Notes: generated from the letters alone by a model not told the origin. A stretch of 64,000 bases of DNA from Paenibacillus tengchongensis (GCF_008973665.1 NZ_WACP01000001.1:372001-436000), one strand, 5' to 3'; counted from the stretch's first letter, positions 24,940 through 33,414 are shown. Program-made: numbers and translations.

Positions 24940-27259
24940 AATCAAGGTCAAGCATCTGGTATTGCTGGTACTGCTGCCCCTCACCCTGCTGGGTACCGGC
25001 CTGGCGCTGCGGTTCACCGCAGCATCCACCGCGGCTGATGTCCCGCCGTCCTCCGCCGTTCAGACGATGGAGCGGGAGGAGCTGCTGGCCGAGCTCGCTT
25101 CAAGTACCGGCACGAAACGGATGGAGCTGATCCGCAGCAAGGTCATTGACCCCGGGATCACAGGTTCACCCTATCATTTTGATGTTTACATCGGCAGCGG
25201 TTCGAGCCAGTGGTCGGACGGATCGGAAGGGACGGCTTCCCCGCTGCTGCCGGAAGACAAGATAGCGCTGCTCAAGGAGTACGTTCTTGAAGGTCCGTCG
25301 GACTATGCCCTGCCGAACGCCGTGAAGCAGCTGGTATACGAGCTGGACACCGCCGGTAAGGGCAGTGAAGCCGACGCGCTGATTGCGGCAGCAGCAGAAC
25401 GGGTCAGCTCCAACTCGCAGCTTGGCGGCCAGTTGACGCTGCTCCGCGCCGGACGGGCGCTGAACAGCGGCGATCTGGCACTTGCAAGCAGGCTGACCCC
25501 TGATGCGGCCTGGACCGGCGATATGGAGCTGCTTGCAGAGGCCGCCTGGCTCCGTGGGCGGGTGCTGTTCGCTGCAGGAAAGAGCAGCGAGGCCCTCAAG
25601 CTGGTCGGGGAGGCGCTGGTCAGCTACCGCGGGCAGCAGGCAGCCTTCGAGGCTTCAGTCTCCCCTGGAGCTGCCGGGGACGCCACGGATTCCGGGGCCG
25701 GCACAGCTGCACCGGAGCATTCCTCCCCGGCCGAGGATAAGCTGACCGCATTGCAGACCGCGATGCGCCAAGCGGCCGGAATGGGATTGCTGGGCTCAGC
25801 CCGTATTGAAGGCACGCTGCAGCGCAGCGACGGGACCCCGGTCGCCCGGGCCGGCGTCTTCCTCCGCGCCGAGAGCGAAATCTATCATAGTGTACATTAC
25901 GGCGATGAACCCTACCAGACGGTAACTGACGAGAATGGGCATTATTCATTCTCCAATGTCATTCCCGGCTTCTATCAGCTGCAGCTTGGCCTCAGCTTTG
26001 AGCAGATCGACGGCTGGACCTGGCCTGCCGGGAGCGATGAATGGCTTGAGCTGGACCAAGGTGCGCAGCTCACGGAGGATATTACCCTGCAGCCCCTGCT
26101 GGAGCTGAAGTCTCCGGTGAACTCGGAGGTGGTAACCGGTCCTTCCGTGACCTTCGAATGGGAACCGGTTCAAAGCGCAGCTTATTACAAATTATGGGGC
26201 GGTGTAAGCTCGGAGGGCAGCTCTTATTCCGTACCCATTCACCAGTATATACAGGATACAGAAACAACGGTTTCTGCGGAGCAGCTGTACTCCGCCAGCG
26301 GCTTCTCCACTACCAGCAGCTATACTGCCGAGAGCAGGTTCCCCGACCCGGATGACCCGGACAGCTGGCAGGCCACCGACCCTTCTTCGCTGCTCAGCTT
26401 CGCTGATCCGGAGAGCCGGTTCTCCTGGTACATCGAAGCTTATGATGCTGACGGCAATGTCATTACCCGCAGCAACGGATACCGGCTGAACGAAGACACG
26501 GTTGGCAATCTGCCGTTCTTTTATTACAAAGAACGGACACTTACCGCAGCCGACCGGCTTGTCAAGGAACGCAAGCTGGCCGAAGCCGTCGAAGCGTACC
26601 GGCAGGACGTTGCCGCTGACCCGCAGGATAGCCATGCCCTGAAAATGCTGGTGCACCTCCTGCTCGCCAAATCCTCGCGCACCAAGGATCCGCAGGTCGA
26701 GGAGGAAGCAATCCGACTGCTCGTGAAGCTTGTAGAACTGCAACCGGCAAGGGAATCCGCCGGCTATCTGAGCTATCACTACTATAAGCAGGCCGACTGG
26801 GAGAACTACAACCGGTACTACGACGTGTTCCTCAGCCAGGTCCCCGATCAGCCTGGCCGGTACCCGGACTCGACCCATGCGTCGGCCCTGATGTTCCAGG
26901 GCCAGACGGAAGCGGCGCTGGAGGCGTTCGCCGCTGATACCGCAGCGGACCGCAGCCACCGCTACATCGGCAGCTACCTGGCCGCCGAGCTCCAGGCCGG
27001 CGCGTCGCTGGAAGCGGCGCTGGAGCTGGCGCAGCGCTACCCGGAGCACAGCTACGGCCACAGCGGATACCGCTGGCCGCTGCTGCTCCAGGAGCTGCAG
27101 GCTGAGCGGGCCGCAGACCCGGCCAGCTTTGACCGGGAGCTGCAGGCCCGGCTGGACCAGTACTGGGGCGGCCAGAAGGAAGCCGTGCAGCAATGGGCCG
27201 AAGCAGGCGAGCCTTCGGCGCTGAAATCATTTATGACGGCGGTGCTGGAGGTAAACTAA
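24929..27259 (+). CDS. Large extracytoplasmic protein: carboxypeptidase-regulatory-like domain plus TPR repeats
   Basis: The 776-residue protein begins with a signal anchor (IKVKHLVLLVLLPLTLLGTGLALRF in two stretches). It continues with helical repeats (100-260), a carboxypeptidase regulatory-like domain near 290-360 (RIEGTLQRSDGTPVARAGVFL, then DENGHYSFSNVIPGFYQLQL), a fibronectin III-like segment near 395-420 (PSVTFEWEPVQSAAYYKLWGG), and C-terminal TPR-like repeats from about 545 (VKERKLAEAVEAYRQDVAADP). The start at TTG 24929 directly abuts AGAAGGG, so it is uncertain. It is the third gene of a sigma/anti-sigma operon and may act as co-sensor or effector. No known system with this combination comes to mind. 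Confidence 0.75.
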   Translation: MNIKIKVKHLVLLVLLPLTLLGTGLALRFTAASTAADVPPSSAVQTMEREELLAELASSTGTKRMELIRSKVIDPGITGSPYHFDVYIGSGSSQWSDGSEGTASPLLPEDKIALLKEYVLEGPSDYALPNAVKQLVYELDTAGKGSEADALIAAAAERVSSNSQLGGQLTLLRAGRALNSGDLALASRLTPDAAWTGDMELLAEAAWLRGRVLFAAGKSSEALKLVGEALVSYRGQQAAFEASVSPGAAGDATDSGAGTAAPEHSSPAEDKLTALQTAMRQAAGMGLLGSARIEGTLQRSDGTPVARAGVFLRAESEIYHSVHYGDEPYQTVTDENGHYSFSNVIPGFYQLQLGLSFEQIDGWTWPAGSDEWLELDQGAQLTEDITLQPLLELKSPVNSEVVTGPSVTFEWEPVQSAAYYKLWGGVSSEGSSYSVPIHQYIQDTETTVSAEQLYSASGFSTTSSYTAESRFPDPDDPDSWQATDPSSLLSFADPESRFSWYIEAYDADGNVITRSNGYRLNEDTVGNLPFFYYKERTLTAADRLVKERKLAEAVEAYRQDVAADPQDSHALKMLVHLLLAKSSRTKDPQVEEEAIRLLVKLVELQPARESAGYLSYHYYKQADWENYNRYYDVFLSQVPDQPGRYPDSTHASALMFQGQTEAALEAFAADTAADRSHRYIGSYLAAELQAGASLEAALELAQRYPEHSYGHSGYRWPLLLQELQAERAADPASFDRELQARLDQYWGGQKEAVQQWAEAGEPSALKSFMTAVLEVN

Positions 27260-27286
27260 AGATAACACGCAGGGTACCATAGCAAA

Positions 27287-27330
27287 AAAGGGATAGAAGC
27301 CTGGCCGTTTGGCCGCGCTTCTATCCCTTT
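27287..27330 (+). terminator. Terminator of the second sigma operon
   Basis: Perfect 14-bp arms AAAGGGATAGAAGC and GCTTCTATCCCTTT (27287-27300 and 27317-27330) with an inner GGCC stem; ends in TTTT. It lies 27 bases after the stop. Confidence 0.9.
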
Positions 27331-27339
27331 TGCCGCTGA

Positions 27340-27495
27340 TTGCAATCTATACAATAGATCGGCCACTTTCCCGGCCCATCTCTCATTCTGCCGCACTTTG
27401 TACAATTGAATCCGCTCATCGTGCCGATAATCCGCCCATTCCGGCCCGGCAACCCCCATTCTATTGCACGAAGTACAATGAGCCGTCCCGACAGG
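27340..27495. repeat. Three degenerate TGCA-N5-TACAAT units
   Basis: The gene-free stretch contains three related words: TGCAATCTATACAATAGA (27340-27357), CGCACTTTGTACAATTGAA (27392-27410) and TGCACGAAGTACAATGAG (27465-27482). They are spaced about 50-70 bases apart, with GCCC-rich DNA between. No coding frame with a start signal is visible. It may be another dispersed intergenic repeat. Confidence 0.35.
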
Positions 27496-27509
27496 CTTCT
27501 GCTGTGCGG

Positions 27510-27953
27510 TTACTTCTTCTGCACCTTAAAGGTAAACTTCCACTCCGCCGTGTTGCCGGAATATCTGCCGCGGTTTTCGGTTACCGTCAATTTGACGGCC
27601 TTGGTGACCGGTTTGGATAAATCAGCTACCTTTACGGAAACGCTGGCGGTATCCGACTCGGGTATTTTATCCTGTTCTTCTGCGGTGGCTTGAAGCTCAA
27701 TGCTTCCCGTAGTCTTTACATCGAGGGTCATTGGCGAATCTTCCTCAATGGCTGTTCCGTTTACCGTAGCTTCGGTGTACCATTCGTTCCCAACATGATT
27801 GTTCTCGACCAGCTCGGCGCTAACCAGCGTGACCTGCACCTTTACAGTTTTGGCAGAAGCAGCTTTGCCCGCCGCCGAAGTATACTGAACGGGCAGTGCC
27901 ATGCTGAATAACAGTAAGGTTGAAGCAATCAGCTTTGTTCTCCTCATCTTCAT
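27510..27953 (-). CDS. Secreted protein of unknown function
   Basis: This 147-residue protein has a signal peptide (MKMRRTKLIASTLLLFSMAL, likely cut after SAA near residue 28). The mature part of about 120 residues is rich in beta-prone alternation (VKVQVTLVSAELVENNHVGN, TASVSVKVADLSKPVTKAVK, EWKFTFKVQKK). I do not recognise the family; it looks like a single immunoglobulin-like beta sandwich. ATG 27953 follows GAGGGAGG at nine bases; longer readings run into the ABC-F gene. It lies 43 bases downstream of that gene on the same strand and may be co-transcribed. Confidence 0.7.
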   Translation of the reverse strand: MKMRRTKLIASTLLLFSMALPVQYTSAAGKAASAKTVKVQVTLVSAELVENNHVGNEWYTEATVNGTAIEEDSPMTLDVKTTGSIELQATAEEQDKIPESDTASVSVKVADLSKPVTKAVKLTVTENRGRYSGNTAEWKFTFKVQKK

Positions 27954-27996
27954 TCGAGAGTGCCTCCCTCTATATGAGATACACCTCCTGAATTCT

Positions 27997-29838
27997 CTAT
28001 TCTTCCCCATTTTCCTCCAGCATCTGCCCGATCAATTGTTGCAATCCGGTGATTTCCTGCATCAGCCGGCGGTTGTCCTCCTCCGTCACCGGAGCCTCAC
28101 TCTGCAGCAGCTGCGACAGCCGCAGCTCCAGCAATCGGGCCTCGCCTTCGCGCCATTGCTCATCGGCCGTAAGTACGCGGCCGCGCTCTCCGGCGCTGTA
28201 CTCCTCATAGGTCCCGGGGAAAAATTGCGGCGCACGCCCGCGCTCCATCCGGAGAATCCGGTTCGCTACCTTAGTATGCAGGTAGCGGTCATGCGATACA
28301 ATAACCACCGCTCCCGGGTAGGCGGCGAGCGCCTCTTCGACCATCTCCCGGGTATCGATGTCCAGGTAGTTGGTCGGCTCATCAAGCACAAGCAGATTGC
28401 CCTTGCCGAAGTAGAGCCGCAGAAAGGCGACACGGCATTTCTCGCCGAGACTGAGGTCGCCGATCCGCTTGAATACATCCTCCCGGGAAAAGAGGAAGCA
28501 GCCCAGGATTGTCCGCGCCTCCGTCTGCGTCATCCCCGGCAGCACCAGCAGGCTGTCCAGCAGGGTGGCTTCCTCATCCAGATGGTCTAGCTCCTGCGCG
28601 AAGTAGCCTATCTTCGTCCGCGGATGGACACGGATCTCACCGCCGGTCGGCTCATGAATCCCGGCGATCAGCTTCAGCAGCGTTGATTTGCCGGCGCCGT
28701 TGCGCCCCAGCACGGCCAGCCGGTCACCGCGCCGCAGCGTCAGATCCAGCTTCTCCAGCAGCGGCGGCTGTCCGCCGTAGGCGAGGCTGATTTGGCTCAT
28801 GGTGAGCAGTGCATCCCCTTGGAAGGACTCGCCCTCCAGCCGCATGCTCAGCTTGGGGGCCGCCTTCGGCAGCTCTACGCGGTTCTCTTCCAGCCGGGCG
28901 AGGCTCGATTCCTTGGCATGCAGCCGGGTTACATTCTTCTTGGACTTGGCTTTCAGGAACGGGTTGCTGCCCGCAGCGCGGTGCGCCTGCTGGAACCACT
29001 CCGAGTAACGCCGGATGCTCTCCAGCAGCTTCTCCTTCTCCAGCTCTTGCTTGCGGTGCTGTACCTCAAGCGTCCGGGCCTCGACGGCCTTCTGCTCCCG
29101 GTACTCCGTATACGCGCCGGGATAACGGCGGCAGCCGTGCGGGCTAAGCTCCAGCACCGCTGTTGCGGTCCGGTCGATAAACGTCCGGTCGTGCGATACG
29201 TAGAGCACGGTTCCCGGATAAGTGCGCAGCCACCGCTCCAGCCACTCCATCGTCTCTTCATCCAGGTGGTTCGTCGGCTCATCCAGCACCAGCAGCTTCG
29301 GCTGCCGGGCAAGCAGCGCAGCCAGCTGGACACGGGTCTTCTGGCCGCCGCTGAGCTCGCGATACGGCAATTCCCATTGCTCCGGGCCAAGCTTCAGCTG
29401 GCGGAGACATTTTTGCGCCTTGGCCTCCCAGCCGTAGCCGTCCAGCTGTGCATAACGCTCGTAGACTTCGCCGTATTCGGCCAGCGCATCTGCTTCTCCG
29501 CCGCTGTCCTGCAGCCTGGCGTTCAATTCTTCCAGTCTGCGCTTCAGTCCGGCGAGCTCCCCGGAACCGGAGATAACATAATCCAGTACACTTCCTTCGG
29601 GAGCATCTTCGAGCTGCTGCTGCAGCACGCCCCATTCCTGCGGCGGCAGGCCGTAATGGACCGTGCCCTCCTCGAATTCCAGGCGGCCGAGCAGTCCCTG
29701 CAGCAGCGTTGTCTTGCCGATGCCGTTGCGGCCGAACAGCAGCACACGTTCACCTTCGGCGAGTTCAAAGGAGACCTCCGCGAAGAGCGGGACTCCGTTC
29801 CATTCTTTTTTCAGATTCTTAGCTTTAATCAAGGTCAT
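27997..29838 (-). CDS. ABC-F ribosome-protection ATPase (VmlR/Vga-like)
   Basis: The 613-residue soluble protein has two ATPase domains and no membrane span. Site 1 has GRNGIGKT (36-43), LSGGQ and LLVLDEPTNHLD; site 2 has GRNGAGKS, LSLGE and LLVLDEPTNYLD. The linker (RYSEWFQQAHRAAGSNPFLK, then SKKNVTRLHAKESSLARLEE) and the C-terminal helical tail (EDNRRLMQEITGLQQLIGQM) line up by eye with Bacillus VmlR, which displaces antibiotics from the ribosomal peptidyl-transferase centre. ATG 29838 follows GAGGAGGAAG. The 350-base leader contains an intrinsic terminator and alternative hairpins, a mark of antibiotic-induced ABC-F genes. The drug class is unknown; a housekeeping ABC-F is less likely given that leader. 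Confidence 0.87.
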   Translation of the reverse strand: MTLIKAKNLKKEWNGVPLFAEVSFELAEGERVLLFGRNGIGKTTLLQGLLGRLEFEEGTVHYGLPPQEWGVLQQQLEDAPEGSVLDYVISGSGELAGLKRRLEELNARLQDSGGEADALAEYGEVYERYAQLDGYGWEAKAQKCLRQLKLGPEQWELPYRELSGGQKTRVQLAALLARQPKLLVLDEPTNHLDEETMEWLERWLRTYPGTVLYVSHDRTFIDRTATAVLELSPHGCRRYPGAYTEYREQKAVEARTLEVQHRKQELEKEKLLESIRRYSEWFQQAHRAAGSNPFLKAKSKKNVTRLHAKESSLARLEENRVELPKAAPKLSMRLEGESFQGDALLTMSQISLAYGGQPPLLEKLDLTLRRGDRLAVLGRNGAGKSTLLKLIAGIHEPTGGEIRVHPRTKIGYFAQELDHLDEEATLLDSLLVLPGMTQTEARTILGCFLFSREDVFKRIGDLSLGEKCRVAFLRLYFGKGNLLVLDEPTNYLDIDTREMVEEALAAYPGAVVIVSHDRYLHTKVANRILRMERGRAPQFFPGTYEEYSAGERGRVLTADEQWREGEARLLELRLSQLLQSEAPVTEEDNRRLMQEITGLQQLIGQMLEENGEE

Positions 29839-29890
29839 ACAGCTTCCTCCTCAGCTTTCCGCGCATTTCACACAAAAGGGCCGGTAAGCC

Positions 29891-29918
29891 AAAAAACCGC
29901 AGCCGGCGGGCTGCGGTT
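29891..29918 (-). terminator. Leader terminator (attenuator) of the ABC-F gene
   Basis: On the minus strand AACCGCAGCC, a CGCC loop, and GGCTGCGGTT followed by TTTT form a perfect intrinsic terminator that sits 52 bases upstream of the ABC-F start codon, that is, inside the leader and not after a gene. Confidence 0.85.
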
Positions 29919-29967
29919 GAATCGCGTATGAAGGGAGAAGTCCGCCGCAAACATACCACCTGTCCCA

Positions 29968-29996
29968 CAGCAGCCTTAATCATTAAGGCAAAGCTG
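29968..29996 (-). promoter_or_regulatory. Alternative leader hairpin with candidate antiterminator strand
   Basis: CAGC-TTT-GCCTTAA-TGA-TTAAGGC-T-GCTG folds into a long stem-loop. Its 3' side contains GGCTGC (29970-29975), which is identical to part of the terminator 3' arm and can pair with the terminator 5' arm GCAGCC. The two structures are therefore mutually exclusive, as in attenuators. A second small hairpin CGCCCAG-ATG-CTGGGTG lies at 30069-30085. Confidence 0.6.
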
Positions 29997-30142
29997 CATA
30001 GGTCTGCGTATGGTATGATAATAAGCTTGGCGTATAGGCTCCCGACGACACACGTATCCCTGACCGTACACCCAGCATCTGGGCGTCCCGTGGCTTGTGC
30101 ATATGCTGCTCACAAGTAATTGGTCTTTTAGCAGGAAACGTG

Positions 30143-30154
30143 TTAGTTATTCAT
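30143..30154 (-). CDS. Candidate three-codon leader peptide (M-N-N)
   Basis: ATG AAT AAC TAA lies in the ABC-F leader with GGAGG 12 bases upstream. Very short upstream frames occur in ribosome-mediated attenuators of resistance genes. This one is tentative because of its long spacing and tiny size. Confidence 0.4.
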   Translation of the reverse strand: MNN

Positions 30155-30200
30155 CGGTCGGCTATTCCTCCGTAATTGTCCGTAATCGTTAATCCATCAC

Positions 30201-30230
30201 AGTGTAACGGAATTCCGGTGTTGAAAGCAA
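30201..30230 (-). promoter_or_regulatory. Promoter of the ABC-F leader
   Basis: TTGCTT (30225-30230), 18-base spacer, TACACT (30201-30206) on the minus strand. Transcription would begin near 30194, giving a leader of about 355 nucleotides. Confidence 0.5.
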
Positions 30231-30264
30231 GGGTAGACAATTTTTATAACCGATTTATACCGAT

Positions 30265-30582
30265 TTATACCGGGTATACGATGTGCGGCGCCGCAAACGG
30301 CAGGAGGATAAGCAGCAGCGAAGCCCCGATACATACAGCTGCAGTAACGGGCTTCAGCTTCACGTTCCTCTCCGGGCGGTACCAGCCGCCGAACTGCAGC
30401 TTATTGCGGTACAGCACGAGAAAGAGCAGCAGATTGCCTGCGGCAAACAGCCAAGGACTGGTCTCCCTGCCGTAGAGCATGCTGAACAGCCCGCTCTCCA
30501 GATTTCCGAGCAGTACCAGCACCAGTGCCAACAGCACCATGATCCGCAACAGTTCCAGCACAAATCTGCCCAGCTTGGCCAT
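30265..30582 (-). CDS. Small membrane protein of unknown function
   Basis: This 105-residue protein has three hydrophobic segments (about 8-30, 44-60, 78-100) separated by short polar loops. ATG 30582 follows AGGAGGAGG. I do not recognise the family. It lies 36 bases downstream of the metallophosphoesterase gene on the same strand and is probably co-transcribed. The ABC-F leader promoter begins just beyond its stop codon. Confidence 0.7.
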   Translation of the reverse strand: MAKLGRFVLELLRIMVLLALVLVLLGNLESGLFSMLYGRETSPWLFAAGNLLLFLVLYRNKLQFGGWYRPERNVKLKPVTAAVCIGASLLLILLPFAAPHIVYPV

Positions 30583-30618
30583 ATTCCCTGCCTCCTCCTA
30601 TACTCTCAACATTTCTGC

Positions 30619-31353
30619 TCACTCCGGCCCCGCTCCGTGAAAAATCCGCAGGATGTGTTCCGCATCCGGTACATCCAATTCCTTATAGGATCGCAGGAAG
30701 GCTTTATTGTCATAAGGAATTACCCGAAGCTCAGTATGTACTTGTCCATCCGCAACGCTAACTATGCCGTATCTTGCGACCGGCTCGGGCCCGTGTGGGC
30801 AGCCCAACGATCCAGGGTTGATATAGACGGCCGACGGTGAAACGAAATGATGGACAACGTGATGATGGCCAAAAGCGACCAGGCCGTACCTTTCATTCGC
30901 ATAGCGCTGCTCCAGACCGGCCAGGCTTGGATTCACATCGACAGGGGCGAACAGCTCCTGTTCATGCTCACCTGCGTGGTAATGCGTAAACAGCATCTTA
31001 ACCTCTCCGGCGGTTTCCGTAATTGCCAGCGGCCAGCGGCTGATCCACTCTACATATTCAGGCCGGATCCGCTCAGCCAGCCATTCGTGATGGGCTCTCT
31101 CTGCAGCGTTTCCCGGCGGCGGCGGTTCCTTGCGGCTGGCGGCTACCAGGGCCAGATCATGATTTCCGCTGACCAGCGCAATATCCGGCCAGGCTGCAAG
31201 CAGCTCCAGTACCCGGTTCGAGTCTGGGCCGATGCCGACAGCATCGCCGAGACAGACAATGCGCCGGGTACCCTGCTGCGAAATATCCTGCAGCACCGCT
31301 TCCAGCGCCGGGGCATTCCCGTGAATATCCGTAATTATGGCAAATCTAAGCAC
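30619..31353 (-). CDS. Metallophosphoesterase (calcineurin-like, YfcE/MJ0936 type)
   Basis: The 244-residue cytoplasmic protein has the metal-binding motifs of the calcineurin-like superfamily in order: ITDIHGN near the N-terminus, CLGDAVGIGPD, VSGNHD, FTHYHAG and FGHHHVV. Such small members hydrolyse phosphodiesters or phosphomonoesters; the substrate is not evident. I chose GTG 31353 because GGAGGAG lies eight bases before it; an ATG 15 bases upstream contains that site. It is between a methyltransferase gene and a small membrane protein gene. Confidence 0.88.
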   Translation of the reverse strand: MLRFAIITDIHGNAPALEAVLQDISQQGTRRIVCLGDAVGIGPDSNRVLELLAAWPDIALVSGNHDLALVAASRKEPPPPGNAAERAHHEWLAERIRPEYVEWISRWPLAITETAGEVKMLFTHYHAGEHEQELFAPVDVNPSLAGLEQRYANERYGLVAFGHHHVVHHFVSPSAVYINPGSLGCPHGPEPVARYGIVSVADGQVHTELRVIPYDNKAFLRSYKELDVPDAEHILRIFHGAGPE

Positions 31354-31386
31354 CTTGCACTCCTCCATTGTATATCCGCATCCGGC

Positions 31387-32163
31387 TCAGCGCTTCTCGG
31401 CAACCCACATAGTCCAGCGGTCCTGCTCTTCAATCGGGCCTCCGCTTCCCAGACGTTCTTCCATATGATCAGCCAGCTCCGAAAGCTCTACATCTGTCAA
31501 TTCATGCAGAATGGACCGGCCCTGCCGCTGTAGCAGCTCGGCGCGAAGCTCCCCGAAATGCCGGTAGCTCCGGCGGTGCTCCCAAATCTTGAGCTCGGCG
31601 ATGATTTCAAATCCTGCAGCCGTTAATTCACCCGCCACCCGTTCGGCAGGATGTCTTCTGGCCTGCTCCTGTGTTAGAAGCAGCGGATATTTCTCAAAAA
31701 AATAACCGCGCAGATGTCCCGCACTACCGGGCAACGCGCAATCCTCCGGCGTACGGTCCTGAACAAACAGCCGGCCCCGCGGACGCAGAACTCTCCAGGC
31801 TTCGCGGAAGCAAACGTCCAGCTCGCTGATATGGTGGATCAGTGCCCGCTGCAGCAGCAGATCATAGCTTTCCGCCGGTTGCGGGATATTCAGGGCGCTC
31901 CCTTGCCTAAAGGATAGGTTAGAAATTCCGCGGCAATCCGCTTCTGCTCCCTGCAGCATCTCCGCTGAGAAATCCATACCGGTCACCTGCCGTGCACCCG
32001 CGAGCGCCAGTGCCCTGGTATAGATGCCCCCGCCGCAGCCCAGATCCAGAACCGCCTTGCCCTGTATGGCGGAGAAATCCCAAATCAGCTGAATCCAGCG
32101 GCTATCCGCTGTCCTGGCGGTATAACTGTATTTATTGGTGCTGTCATGAAAATTGATCGGCAT
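31387..32163 (-). CDS. Class I SAM-dependent methyltransferase
   Basis: The 258-residue protein has the SAM-binding motif VLDLGCGGG at 38-46, the acidic end of strand 2 in VTGMDFSAEML, and the post-motif LLLQRALIHHISELD, as in UbiE/Methyltransf_11 enzymes. The acceptor substrate cannot be predicted. ATG 32163 follows AAGGGGGC; an upstream in-frame ATG contains that site. It is followed after 33 bases by the metallophosphoesterase gene and preceded by a GNAT gene; the four genes from 33328 down to 30619 form a tightly packed series. Confidence 0.85.
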   Translation of the reverse strand: MPINFHDSTNKYSYTARTADSRWIQLIWDFSAIQGKAVLDLGCGGGIYTRALALAGARQVTGMDFSAEMLQGAEADCRGISNLSFRQGSALNIPQPAESYDLLLQRALIHHISELDVCFREAWRVLRPRGRLFVQDRTPEDCALPGSAGHLRGYFFEKYPLLLTQEQARRHPAERVAGELTAAGFEIIAELKIWEHRRSYRHFGELRAELLQRQGRSILHELTDVELSELADHMEERLGSGGPIEEQDRWTMWVAEKR

Positions 32164-32199
32164 GCGGGAAGCCCCCTTCTCCATAATGCATTACGCCGC

Positions 32200-32712
32200 T
32201 TACGGCGCCGGACTTACCTCCAGGCTGGTCTGCATCTCAATGGATACAATCTTCTGCCCGTCCGGATTGATCAGATACTTGTACCCGCAAGGCTGAAAGC
32301 CATGCTTGCAGTAGAACAGCAGCGCCCGTGTATTCGTGCAGTGGTAAAATAATTTAAGCGTCCGCAGCCCGTACTCACGCCGGGCGGTGTCCTTCATCGC
32401 AGCAATCAGCGCAGGAGCTGCTCCGGTACCGCGGCAGGCGGGGCTAACGATGACATTCCCCAGCCAGCAGCTGCCTGAGGCCTCGTCCAGGTCATACAGA
32501 TTGGCATATCCGAGCGGCCCGCTGCCGTCTTCGGATACAATGACCGTCGGGCTGAAGCGGTTCTCCAGCGCCCGCTGCATTTGCTCCGCAGTCAGCGGAT
32601 GATGGAATTTCGGGCTGATGTTAAATACCTCGGCGGCGTCAGCGGCGAAGGTGCAGACTGTCTCCAGATCGCCCGGCTGCAGCGCCCTGGCTTTAAATCC
32701 TGTTAACTCCAT
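32200..32712 (-). CDS. GNAT-family N-acetyltransferase
   Basis: The 170-residue protein is a single GNAT domain: TGFKARALQPGDLETVCTF at the N-terminus, SGPLGYANLYDLDEA and CWLGNVIVSPACRGTGAAPALI containing the acetyl-CoA loop near residue 90-105, then LFYCKHGFQPCGY near the end. The acceptor is unknown. ATG 32712 follows a GGGGGG stretch. It sits between a TetR gene and the methyltransferase gene, 28 bases after the TetR stop. Confidence 0.85.
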   Translation of the reverse strand: MELTGFKARALQPGDLETVCTFAADAAEVFNISPKFHHPLTAEQMQRALENRFSPTVIVSEDGSGPLGYANLYDLDEASGSCWLGNVIVSPACRGTGAAPALIAAMKDTARREYGLRTLKLFYHCTNTRALLFYCKHGFQPCGYKYLINPDGQKIVSIEMQTSLEVSPAP

Positions 32713-32740
32713 ACAGAAGAATCCCCCCGGCTTTTGCGGA

Positions 32741-33328
32741 TTAAGGCCCGATCATGCGGAGCAGCAGCTCGATAGTCGTTTCATCCGGCTTCTCGTGCAT
32801 CCGCATTTCGAGCAGCATCAGGTTCTGAATCAGTGTGGCGAACAGGCTCATCAGCTGTACGGGATCACCCTGCATCACCGTTCCGTCTTGCTGACCTTCA
32901 ATAATAAGGGTACGCAGCAGTTCCTTGTTGACTCTTCCGCGCGCACGGATGACTGCTTTATCGCCGTCGCTCAGCAGATCGGTGGAAAGCGCCTGCAGCA
33001 GTACCAGATAGGAGTCTGCGCTGCCCTCGCGGGGCAATGACAATTCGGCAAGGTAGCGGAATTTATCTTTTGCCGTCCCCTCCATCTCAATCGCCGTCCG
33101 CAGCTTGTCTTCATAGCTGTGCTGCCCTTGCTCGATGACCGCGAGCAGCAGTTCTTCTTTGGATTTAAATGAGTTGTAGACATGTCCATGACTGAGACCC
33201 GCTTCGGCGGCAATATCGCTGATTTTGGCGAGCAGTCCTTTGCGGGCAAATATACGGGCTGCGGCATCAAGAATCTGCTGGCGCCGCTCCCCGCGCAGTT
33301 GCCGGTCGCGCTCCGGATTACGTGGCAT
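32741..33328 (-). CDS. TetR-family transcriptional regulator
   Basis: The 195-residue protein has the TetR DNA-binding domain: RRQQILDAAARIFARKGLLA, then ISDIAAEAGLSHGHVYNSFKSKEELLLAV at about 38-66. The C-terminal part is typical in size and divergent in sequence. ATG 33328 is preceded by AGGAGG at 12 bases. It heads a run of four close genes (GNAT, methyltransferase, phosphoesterase, membrane protein) that it may control. No clear palindromic operator was seen in the 86 bases upstream. Confidence 0.87.
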   Translation of the reverse strand: MPRNPERDRQLRGERRQQILDAAARIFARKGLLAKISDIAAEAGLSHGHVYNSFKSKEELLLAVIEQGQHSYEDKLRTAIEMEGTAKDKFRYLAELSLPREGSADSYLVLLQALSTDLLSDGDKAVIRARGRVNKELLRTLIIEGQQDGTVMQGDPVQLMSLFATLIQNLMLLEMRMHEKPDETTIELLLRMIGP

Positions 33329-33414
33329 TGTTAATGAATCCTCCTACTGTGATCAGGTATTTACAGTTTACCAGAGCCGGAGGAAAAAACACCATTGTTT
33401 AGGACAAAGTTTGC

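Noticed and set aside
27256..27459. Minus-strand 67-codon frame after the 776-residue gene
   Set aside because: It spans the terminator hairpin of the upstream gene, has no ribosome binding site and resembles nothing known.
29891..30200. T-box or other known riboswitch in the ABC-F leader
   Set aside because: The conserved T-box sequence and the specifier-loop layout are not found, and the gene is not an amino-acid gene; attenuation fits better.
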